Shown here piece by piece: positions 40,780 through 49,130 of a stretch of DNA of 64,000 bases. This DNA is from Tremella fuciformis. Taxonomy: Eukaryota > Basidiomycota > Tremellomycetes > Tremellales > Tremellaceae. A program made the position numbers and the translations under genes. The notes under the pieces are model-generated. The model saw only the letters and a list, made by a program, of their open reading frames with translations, was not told the origin of the DNA and ran no database searches. The stretch spans positions 744,001 to 808,000 of the forward strand of contig CP136499.1 in NCBI GenBank assembly GCA_032768795.1. Reading direction: 5' to 3'. How positions within the stretch are numbered: position 1 is the first letter of the stretch; every line of letters starts with the position of its first letter.

Positions 40780-41748
40780 ATGGCGGATCAGGCTTCCCTC
40801 GCTCAGATCCTGCAACAACTCGTTGCCATCGAGGCTCGTCGAGCCAATTCACCCACTCCCTCGACCAACGCATCATCGAGCGAGCCCAAGGCCAACCCGC
40901 CCGACACTTTCGATGGCTCTAAGCCGGAGAAACTCGAAGGATTCCTCATGCAATGCAACATCGTCTTTCGCCTACAGCCTTCGAAGTTTACAGAGGAGTC
41001 CAAAGTCATCTACGCCATCTCCTTTCTTAGGGGCTTCGTTCAAGACGCTATCCAGCCTCTCGCGTCGGGAGAAGAACTCGACGAGAAGATCAGTAGCTTT
41101 CAGAGGCTATCGAGATACTTGAGGGACAACTTCGGGGATCCCGACATCAAGGGCACCGCTCAGAGGCGATACTTCGACTTGAAGCAGACCGGATCAGCGG
41201 CAGAGTACTTCGCGAAGCTTAGGGAGTACCTGGCGGTCTTGGGATGGGAAGCCAACGAGCAAGCTAGAGCTAGGGCGCTCGAAGGCCTCTCAGACAACCT
41301 TCGAGACGAGGTTGCTCGGACCACAGTGGAGCTGGAGACCTTCGGAGAGCTTCAGTCCTATGTCATCAAGTTGGACAACCGGCTCAGAGCAAGGGAGGCC
41401 GAGAAAAAGGCCGAGGTCAAGCGGTACGAAGAAGCTCGACGACGGCCAGCTACGACTACCCAGGGACAAGTTCCTCCCCCTGCCTCGTCGACCTACCGCC
41501 CTCTCCCGCCAATCCCGTCGGCGCGCCCTTCACCAGCCCCTAGTGGCCCGCTTGGTTACAGACCAACGCCTCCTGGAGGACTCGACCCAGCGAAACGCCA
41601 GAGGAGGAATGAGCAGCGCCTCTGCTTCCGATGCGGCGGGGTCGGTCATTTCGCCAACGCCTGTGTTCCCGGGCAACGACCTCCCGTTCCTCGAGGCAGC
41701 CCTGCACCCGGCCGACCTATCGTCAAGCAGGAGGACCCAAAAGCTTGA
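40780..41748 (+). CDS. gag: Gag polyprotein of Gypsy D
   Basis: 322 residues from ATG 40780 (MADQASLAQILQQLVAIEAR), chosen because earlier codons of the frame lie in the LTR and leader. A Gag domain follows about residue 50, with PDTFDGSKPEKLEGFLMQC, LRDNFGDPDIKGTAQRRYFD and LKQTGSAAEYFAKL. Then a charged coiled segment (RLRAREAEKKAEVKRYEEAR), a Pro-rich linker and one CCHC knuckle (CFRCGGVGHFANAC) near residue 285. The frame overlaps pol by about 118 bp in a different frame, suggesting frameshifting to make Gag-Pol. It has no stops. Confidence 0.9.
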   Translation: MADQASLAQILQQLVAIEARRANSPTPSTNASSSEPKANPPDTFDGSKPEKLEGFLMQCNIVFRLQPSKFTEESKVIYAISFLRGFVQDAIQPLASGEELDEKISSFQRLSRYLRDNFGDPDIKGTAQRRYFDLKQTGSAAEYFAKLREYLAVLGWEANEQARARALEGLSDNLRDEVARTTVELETFGELQSYVIKLDNRLRAREAEKKAEVKRYEEARRRPATTTQGQVPPPASSTYRPLPPIPSARPSPAPSGPLGYRPTPPGGLDPAKRQRRNEQRLCFRCGGVGHFANACVPGQRPPVPRGSPAPGRPIVKQEDPKA

Positions 41749-44700
41749 GGGACGCTGAGAACATACGAGAGGTCCAGCGGCCCCATCAAGACATCCTCTC
41801 GGCCACCTCCCCTCCCCATTCACCTCCCAACCCCCCTGTATCACAATCACCTTTAATCCCGAACCTCGACGAAGAAGCGAAAGATGAGAAGGCACTGGTT
41901 GCCACGGACGGAATAGCTAGTGATGAGGAGGCATGCATTCGTGGTGAGGTTTGCTGTTTAGGCAGAGAGCAGGCTGTCGTGTCAGGAAGCGTCAATCAAG
42001 TCGACGGGGTGAAGGTGCTGCTCGACACCGGGGCCACTGGTAACTTCGTCGACTCTGTGTTCGTTGAACGGCATCACATCCCCTGTTACCCACTCCCTCG
42101 ACCCCGGCAACTCCTCCTCTTTGACGGTAAACCAAGCTCAGCAGGACAAGTAGAAAAGGGAGTGACGGGAACAGTAAAAGTCCTAGGCGGTGAAGGAAGG
42201 GAAGAGTTAGGTGTGACAACATTGGCAGGAGCGGACGTGGTGTTGGGATATGACTGGATGAAGGAGAACGGTGTGATATTGGATGCTGGAAGGAAGAAGG
42301 CGACAAGGAAGAGGACAGGCGGGAAAGAGACGAACCAGGAGAACGGACCACAGAACCTCGACGAGGTCTCTCGACTATCAGGAACATTGGAGACCAAGGC
42401 GGAAAGGCGACAAGGTAGACGAAGGAGCAGGCGATCGAAGGCGAACAGCATTGAGCTCCCATTCAACCGATGGGAGCAGAACCAGGGAAATACAGTCGAG
42501 CTATGCGGCACAGTGACCGAGGAGTTGAGCAAGAAGGAGGCATATATCGACGTCCTACCCGACTATGACGAGTACGAACTCAGCCCAGAAGAGGAAGCAG
42601 CCGTGCAACATCTTGTCCCGGAGCGATATCACGAATACCTCGAGGTCTTCCATCCTCGACGAGGGGTAGAGACGCTTGCTCCAAGTAGAGAATACGACCT
42701 ACGCATCACGCTTAAACCTGGAGCCGACCTACGAGTGGCCCCGCTGTATAGCCTGAACCCAGATCAGATGGATGCGCTCGACAAGTTGCTGGATCGAGAG
42801 AGAAAGGCTGGAAGGATTCGACCCTCGAACTCGCCCTATGGGTCACCAAGCTTCTTCGTACCAAAGAAGGCCCAAGGAGAACTGAGAATGGTTGTCGACT
42901 ATCGCAAGCTCAACGAGATGACGGTGCCAGACGCGTATCCGCTACCCCTGATATCCCAAGTGACCGACGACCTAGCCAAGTCGAGATACTACACGAAGCT
43001 CGACTTGCCGGGAGCATACCAGCTGCTCCGGATGGCTCCTGGACATGAGAAGTTCACAGCATTCCGTACCCCTCGAGGAATGTTCGAGTCACTGGTGGTG
43101 CGAGACGGACTTCGGAACGCGCCGAGCGTGTTCCAACACTTCTTGAACGAAGTCCTGCACGAATTCCTGGGAAAAGGGGTCATCATCTACATCGACGACA
43201 TTCTCATCCATGCGGAGAACCTCGAGGAACTTAGGAGATTGACTAAGGCGGTGCTGGAGGCGTTGCGGAAGGCTGGACTGTTTGTGAAGGCGTCTAAGTC
43301 GGAGTTCGAGCAGACTAAGGTGAAGTTCTTGGGCTTCATCATCTCGCACGAGGGCGTCGAGGCTGACAGTGGGTATGTCGAGGGTGTTCGCAATTTCCCT
43401 ACCCCTCGAAACCTACACGAAACTCGACGGTTCCTCGGTCTTGCGAGCTATTACCGACGCTTCGTACCGCAATTCTCCAAGCTCGCTGGGCCTCTCTCGC
43501 ACCTCACAAGGAAGGATATCGACTTCCATTGGGGAGATGGACAGCAGTGGGCGTTCGAGGAGATCAAGAGGCGAATGAGCGAAGCACCAGTGATCGCTCA
43601 CTTCAACCCGACGTTCGAGACTATCATCCAGACAGACGCCTCGGTCTACGGATGGGGGTTCATCATCTCGCAGGTGAACTCCTCGACAGGACAAGAACAC
43701 CCTGTTGCAGTCGAGTCGGGTGCCTTCTCAGGAGCGGAGCTCAACTACACTACCACGGAGAAAGAGTTCCTCGCGATCGTCATGGCCTTCAAGCGGCGTC
43801 GGCATCTCCTTCTGCAGGTTACCTCGACGATCTTGACCGACCATCTCAACCTCACATACTGGATGGAGCCACAGAAACTCAGCCCTCGAGTTGCGAGATG
43901 GGTGGATACCCTAGCTGGCTTCTCATACAAGATCGTCTATCGACCAGGAACCAAGGCAGCCTACCCGGATGCATTATCGAGGAGGGCCGACTACATCCCA
44001 CAGGGCAAGGACGCAGAACCAGAGCTAGTTCAAGCCCTGCCAAGCTTCGACGAGGAGAGTACGGTCACATCCAGTCTGGGCTACATGTTGCGAGCGTTGG
44101 TGGAAGACGAAGAAGGAGGAGAAGACGAAGAAGAAGGAGAAGACGAGGAAGGAGAATTGAGGGGACTGTCTCGAGGAGAATTGAAGGAAGGGCAGGGCGG
44201 AGATGAGGACTTGAAGGATACATTGGAGGAGCTTGGGGAGCTAAGAGAGGAGAAGAGGATTACGAAGGAGGAGAACCCAAGGGCATGGTCACTGGCAAAA
44301 AGACTGGGCCTCGACGAGGCAAGCAAGATCAAGTTCGACGAGGATGGCCTACTCAGGATCAACGGGCGACTCTACATCCCGGACATCAAACAGGCAAGAG
44401 TAAAGGTCATGCGAGATCACCACGAGGGGCAATTGGCTGGACATCCTGGAGTTGCGAAGATGCTGGAGCTGGTTAGGAGGGAGTACTGTTGGTTGGGACT
44501 AAGACGGGATGTGGAGAAGTATGTGAGAGGGTGTGCAGTGTGTCAGCGGTGCAAACCGGTGCGTCAGCGTCCCCATGGACTGTTACACAGCCTGGAGATT
44601 GCTGACAGGCCATGGTCCTCGATATCCATGGACTTCATCGAGGAGCTTCCCGCCAGCTCGGGCTTCAACTCGATCCTTGTCGTCGTCGACCGGCTCACCA

Positions 44701-45713
44701 AATGGGCTATCTTCATCCCTACGACAACTCGGCTCAACACGGCAGGCTTGGTCGACCTTGTCCTCGACAATGTGGTAGCGCAGCATGGGCTACCCACGAG
44801 CATCATTTCGGATAGAGGAAGCAAGTTCACCAGCAAGCTTTGGGGTGCAATGTGCAGCACCCTCGGCATCAAGGTCAGCCTTTCGACGGCCTTCCACCCT
44901 CAGACGGATGGGCAGACAGAGAGGACAAATCAAGCCCTCGAGCAATACCTGAGGATCTTCTGCGACTACAAGCAGGACAACTGGGCTACCCTTCTCCAGC
45001 GGGCGGCGTTCGCGTACAACAACTCAATGCATTCGGCAATCATGATGACGCCGTTTGAAGCAAACTTCGGCTACGCCCCAAGGTGGGCAGAATCCATCGT
45101 CGTCGAGGGAGAAGCTCGAGAGATCCCATCAGTCGTCGAGAAATTTGCCTCGCTCGAGGAGGTGCACGCCTTGTGCAAGAAGAACATCGAGCTCGCCAAT
45201 GAGGCATATGCAAGAGGGTACAACGCCAAGCATCAGGAGGCCCCCGAGATGAAGGTAGGGGACCAAGTGATGCTGTCGATGGAGAACATACAAACTCGAC
45301 GACCTTCGAAGAAGCTCGACTTGAAATGGTGTGGACCCTATAGAATCATCGCAAAGGCGGGCAGCGCGTACAAGCTTGAGCTGCCCGACACGATGAAGGT
45401 CAATCCAGTCTTTTCGGTGGACCGACTCAAGGTATTCGAGCCTCCGACGCTCCCAGGACAAACATACGATCTGCCAGGGCCTGTGGAAGTCGACGAGGAA
45501 GGGGAATCATTCGAGGTGAAGAGGATCATTGACTCGAGGAAAAGGAGAGGACGATTGGAGTACAAGGTGGAGTGGCTTGGGTATGAGGGGACGGATGAGG
45601 CGACGACATGGGAACCAGCAGGGAATATTGATGGAGCCTGGGCGAGCATTGAGAAGTTCCACAAGGAGAACCCGGAGAAACCAGGAGGCCAAGCAGCAAC
45701 CAGGCCTAAGTGA
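41631..45713 (+). CDS. pol: Pol polyprotein of Gypsy D (PR-RT-RNH-IN-chromodomain)
   Basis: 1360 codons without stops. Protease DTGATGNF near residue 129. RT VDYRKLN and YIDDILIH near 519; the usual PFG box reads VVRDGLRNAP (about 488-497), an unusual change. RNase H QTDASVYGWGF near 665. A Glu/Asp-rich insert (EDEEGGEDEEEGEDEEGE, about 823-840) separates RNase H and integrase. Integrase zinc finger DHHEGQLAGH and CAVCQRCK. Catalytic Asp (SISMDFI, about 1000), Asp (SDRGSKF, about 1060) and Glu (DGQTERTNQ, about 1094). Chromodomain RIIDSRKRRGRLEYKVEWLG and TTWEPAGNI near 1300-1345. The first codons overlap gag. Convergent with the six-cysteine gene, 121 bp away. Confidence 0.95.
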   Translation: MRRGRSFRQRLCSRATTSRSSRQPCTRPTYRQAGGPKSLRDAENIREVQRPHQDILSATSPPHSPPNPPVSQSPLIPNLDEEAKDEKALVATDGIASDEEACIRGEVCCLGREQAVVSGSVNQVDGVKVLLDTGATGNFVDSVFVERHHIPCYPLPRPRQLLLFDGKPSSAGQVEKGVTGTVKVLGGEGREELGVTTLAGADVVLGYDWMKENGVILDAGRKKATRKRTGGKETNQENGPQNLDEVSRLSGTLETKAERRQGRRRSRRSKANSIELPFNRWEQNQGNTVELCGTVTEELSKKEAYIDVLPDYDEYELSPEEEAAVQHLVPERYHEYLEVFHPRRGVETLAPSREYDLRITLKPGADLRVAPLYSLNPDQMDALDKLLDRERKAGRIRPSNSPYGSPSFFVPKKAQGELRMVVDYRKLNEMTVPDAYPLPLISQVTDDLAKSRYYTKLDLPGAYQLLRMAPGHEKFTAFRTPRGMFESLVVRDGLRNAPSVFQHFLNEVLHEFLGKGVIIYIDDILIHAENLEELRRLTKAVLEALRKAGLFVKASKSEFEQTKVKFLGFIISHEGVEADSGYVEGVRNFPTPRNLHETRRFLGLASYYRRFVPQFSKLAGPLSHLTRKDIDFHWGDGQQWAFEEIKRRMSEAPVIAHFNPTFETIIQTDASVYGWGFIISQVNSSTGQEHPVAVESGAFSGAELNYTTTEKEFLAIVMAFKRRRHLLLQVTSTILTDHLNLTYWMEPQKLSPRVARWVDTLAGFSYKIVYRPGTKAAYPDALSRRADYIPQGKDAEPELVQALPSFDEESTVTSSLGYMLRALVEDEEGGEDEEEGEDEEGELRGLSRGELKEGQGGDEDLKDTLEELGELREEKRITKEENPRAWSLAKRLGLDEASKIKFDEDGLLRINGRLYIPDIKQARVKVMRDHHEGQLAGHPGVAKMLELVRREYCWLGLRRDVEKYVRGCAVCQRCKPVRQRPHGLLHSLEIADRPWSSISMDFIEELPASSGFNSILVVVDRLTKWAIFIPTTTRLNTAGLVDLVLDNVVAQHGLPTSIISDRGSKFTSKLWGAMCSTLGIKVSLSTAFHPQTDGQTERTNQALEQYLRIFCDYKQDNWATLLQRAAFAYNNSMHSAIMMTPFEANFGYAPRWAESIVVEGEAREIPSVVEKFASLEEVHALCKKNIELANEAYARGYNAKHQEAPEMKVGDQVMLSMENIQTRRPSKKLDLKWCGPYRIIAKAGSAYKLELPDTMKVNPVFSVDRLKVFEPPTLPGQTYDLPGPVEVDEEGESFEVKRIIDSRKRRGRLEYKVEWLGYEGTDEATTWEPAGNIDGAWASIEKFHKENPEKPGGQAATRPK

Positions 45714-45833
45714 AGTAGCTACAGAGCATAGGCTGAGAAGCAGTGAGCGGTGAGAAACATACATGCGGCAAGGTACAAGAGTCAAGACGGCAAGAAGCAA
45801 GAAGCAAGAAGTCAAAGACAAGACAAGCTACGG

Positions 45834-47427
45834 TCAAGATGTTCCCTCGAGAAACTCCCCAAGTGTCAACTCGTCGAAGTTAACACCCAAGTCACCTGCG
45901 ATGTCTCGCGCCCGTGAGATAAAGTAGGTACGCATCGGTGCTTGAGTCTCTCGGCGAGCGAAGTGACTCAATTGAAATAACTCTTGCCACCGGCGGTCTG
46001 GGGCAGAGGTCGAGGCCATTGGAGCGGGTGGTGGTGGTGTTGGCGGCGGTAGCTGCATCATGGGTGGGGGTGGAGACCAGTGAGAAGTCCTTGACGGTCC
46101 GGCTTGAGGTACAGGATCGAGTTCGCCATCCCCTAGCCAACCCGTGCCAGCGTCGCCCATCGGTTCCGGAGCAGGGGGAGGGAGCGGGCTCAGCCTACTC
46201 GTCGAGGTAGGATGCCCTGAGCGGAGTCTCTTGTGTGCCAACGGTGACGAGATGGGCGAGGACGAAGAGCGAGCCCGACGTCTCTCCCTTCCCTTTCCCT
46301 TCCCTTTCTTCCCAGAAGCCTTGACCGTGCCCGCTAAGTCGATGTTGGCGAGGCCGGCGGCCAAGGTCGTCGAGGTGGAGCGACCTGCGGCGAGCCTGCC
46401 GGAACGTCGGATGCCTGGGGTGACGGGCGAGGGAGACGTGCCGCGAGCGAAGGACACCTGACGGCGCCGTGCCGATGAAGAGGGGCCAGGAGTTACCGTG
46501 CCGAACGAGCAGGCCAGGGTGCCGCACGTTAGGCACTTCACTTTCTTGCCTTCCTCGACGATGCGACACGGGAGGTCGTCGGTGACACACGCCTCACATC
46601 GCTCATCCCCCTCTAGAACCCGGATCGGCCGTGAACCCGCTTGTTGCTGAATGTCAGAGGATACCAAGTAGCTGACAATACTCACCCGGGCCCATGTCAG
46701 AGATCTGTTGTATCCCCGTTGTCCTCGGTCGGGGTAGTGGGAGCCTACTGATCAGTTTGGGCGAAACTTGCAGACTTTACTTACCAAAGAACGAACGGTC
46801 CAATGGCTCTGACTCCGGGACCAGCAGTCCCCATCCTTTCTTCACATAGTATGCCTCCTCGGAGGCATTTCGCGGGTCAAATCGCCGGCTAGGAGGAATC
46901 TCCTCCTCGGACAAGCTCGACGATGCCGGAGTGTCGGGCGCTAGCTCGTCCACACCAGCGTCTACATCCAACTCCTCCTCCCCCTCTTCCTGTGGGACAT
47001 CCGCGGCAGGCGCATCGCTGGGTAGCTCCGCAGTCTGTTCGTTGGGCGGTGGGATGGCCCCGACGGCGGGGAGTGGTACAGCCTCGTTGACTGTAGGGAT
47101 GTCGGCAGTCGTGGCGGCTTGTGTGGGGGATGGGAAGGGGGTACCTTCGGGTTGGGCGGTGCCGGCACGAGATGGGGACGGGTTGGACATCGAGTCGACA
47201 CTGACAGTCTCAAATCGAGAATCGATTTCTGTGCAGAGTGTTACTGACCCGTCTGAGTCAGAAGATGCCTCGTCTATAGTTGCCGTAGGGGTTGTAGAAG
47301 AAGGATAGGACAGCGCGTTGTCTAGAGAACTGCTGTCGAAGAGGATGTAGGGAGATGGAGGGGGCGAGCTTGTGGTGAAGGTGGATGCGTCGAGTGTTCT
47401 TGGTCTTGAGAGGTGTAGCCAGGGCAT
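45834..47427 (-). CDS. Antisense six-cysteine accessory gene of Gypsy D
   Basis: Three exons, opposite to gag-pol and inside the element. Exon 1: 47427 (MPWLHLSRPRTLDAST) to about 46784, ending at PESEPLDRSFF and a GTAAGTAAAG donor. It is Pro/Ser/Glu-rich with an acidic part. Exon 2 is about 21 codons (SHYPDRGQRGYNRSLTWAR) between an acceptor near 46747 and a GTGAGTATTG donor. Exon 3 begins QQAGSRPIRVLEGD at about 46650 and carries CEACVTDDLPC, x10 and CLTCGTLACSF. It then has a long low-complexity region with basic runs (GKKGKGKGRERRRA) and ends with a helical segment (FISRARDIAGDLGVNFDELT). Frames are continuous through both splices. The cysteine plan suggests a Zn2Cys6-like DNA-binding module; nuclear action is inferred. 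Promoter probably in or near the 3' LTR. About 500 residues. Confidence 0.75.
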
Positions 47428-47761
47428 AAGGCGTGAGTTGAGGTTGATGGTGGGGATGAGAGCGCTGACGCCCTCTCCCCCCTCTGTTTATGTCGTTTTC
47501 GAGCATCCCGCGACATGGCGACGCCCTCGAGCAACACGAGGCTACCTCGACGACGGATTGGCAGTCCTTTCTCCGTTTCCTTGACGACCGCTCGACGACT
47601 TGTCGCCAGAGTTTCGCTTCCGTTACAAGCGACGTCATTCGACTGCTGTCTCGACTCCTGGATCGGCAATGCGGGTGTGTTCGACGAGGACGAGGGAGAA
47701 GGCTTGAGTGGATGGAGATAGCGCGTGTCTCGCAGGAGCTCGACTTCAAAGGTGGGCAGAG

Positions 47762-48196
47762 TGTCACGACGGCCACGCCCTCGACGACCTACGCACGTGA
47801 CCAACACCTCTCACGTGAGCGACACGTGACCTACCTCGGGCTGGAGAACCTCGACAAGGGAGTAGACGTTGAATGAACGCGCGACGGCGGGAAGCAGGCG
47901 CAGAGTCATATAGGATGCCCCGGGCGCCCGTCGTAGTTCTTCAGCACTCTCTGATTGAGTCTCATGGATCATCATTGACGATCTCACTCTCTCCGTGGCA
48001 CGCAGCGTGGCTGAGTCGCACTCACGCTGTATCCTCGACGACCTTGTCACCTCGACGACCTTGTAACCTCGACGAGGATCCAACCTCGACGAGGATCCTA
48101 CCTCAACAACCTCGTTTCTACCCCTTTATCCTTTATCCTTGACTCTGATATTGTGCGAGAGGGCCTCTGCCAACGGGAGAGCGCAGCATCGTGACA
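47762..48196 (+). repeat. 3' LTR of Gypsy D
   Basis: 435 bp, ends TGTCACGACGG...CATCGTGACA. Preceded by AAAGGTGGGCAGAG, a purine-rich stretch that could prime plus-strand synthesis; a similar sequence precedes the D3 LTR at 56657. Confidence 0.95.
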
Positions 48197-48781
48197 AAGA
48201 GGCCACTTGTGGCCAATCGCAACCGCACCCCATATCATGAGGGTCTCTCGACCTTGTTTAAAGGTTGGGACAAGGTGTTTGAGCAGGAATTCTTCGCCAG
48301 GGCGCCGGATAGTATAGGTCGGTCCAATCTTCCTCCCAATCTCACAGCTTGCCTCATCGGTGAAGATCACACGCCGCCAGTCCAGATCTGCCACCTCCTG
48401 AGCCCACCTTAGTCGCTGCTCCACCTGTGCTGCCGATAAGAAGGGCTTAGGACGAGCCTTTCGCTTGTGAAGGCCTTCGATATGCGCCATCCTAGCCACT
48501 GTCCTGCCTGACACATCTTCTTTGGCGCCTAGATCGTCCCAAGACTGCTGTGGGTTCAACTCAATGTCTCCGAGCACTCGGCGGCGTGCATGTTTATCGA
48601 GTTTGGGCGGTCGTTTGCCCCGTGGGCGTGAACTGGTTGAACCGGTCGCTTTGAAACGTCGCAGAGTGGTGGATACAGAGCCAGAAGGGATGTCGAGTTT
48701 TTTGGCGATTTCAGTTTGTGAAGCGCCTGCTTTCTGCATGCCAACTATCTCGCCTCGGACATGTTCACTCAAATCTTTCAT
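48197..48781 (-). pseudogene. Tc1-like transposase, C-terminus replaced by Gypsy D LTR
   Basis: About 195 codons from ATG 48781 (MKDLSEHVRGEIVGMQKAGA). An N-terminal helix-turn-helix pair (SQTEIAKKLDIPSGSVSTTL and SWDDLGAKEDVSGRTVARM) binds the transposon ends. The start of the DDE catalytic domain follows, with the first Asp in RRVIFTDEASCE and the block TLMIWGAVAIGHKWPL. The second Asp and last acidic residue are absent because the frame runs into the D LTR at 48196. The missing half is not found on the other side of D. Terminal inverted repeats were not recognised. Confidence 0.85.
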
Positions 48782-49130
48782 CTTGAGGCAATGTATGCAG
48801 AATTGATGGAGAAACAACAAATTTTTATCGACAGAAGAAGGGATGAAACAGTTGAATGATGGTCCGAGCCCGGTGCCACATTGCCACATTCATACCAATG
48901 TCGGTGACGAGTACATATCAAGAATACATACACCGTCCACCACGCCCCGCCCTATAACGACAGTCAGTCGATTGCTCGAGTGCCGGAGAACCGGGTCTGG
49001 ATGATGATGGCGCGACGACAATACACTTGACGCTGCTAGCGACGACTCAAGGTGGATCCTCGCTCATGGCATGCATATTCATGCATGTCTGTCCCCCAGC
49101 CAGTGGGCAACCAACCATCGTCATCATCAC
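48782..49130. other. Intergenic, nothing recognised
   Basis: Upstream of the transposase start and downstream of the kinase-like gene. No terminal inverted repeat of the Tc1-like element was recognised. Confidence 0.4.

Larger units (their letters stand above)
40183..48196 (+). mobile_element. Gypsy chromovirus element D with antisense gene
   Basis: 8014 bp with two 435-bp LTRs (40183-40617 and 47762-48196), ends TGTCACG...CGTGACA. They differ at about 12 positions by eye (about 3%). Order: 5' LTR, candidate primer site GTATCAGAGAG, gag (+), pol (+), spliced six-cysteine gene (-), 3' LTR. Flanks do not match (CTCCT left, AAGAG right), so the ends may derive from recombination between copies. 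The right end lies in a Tc1-like transposase gene. Confidence 0.95.
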
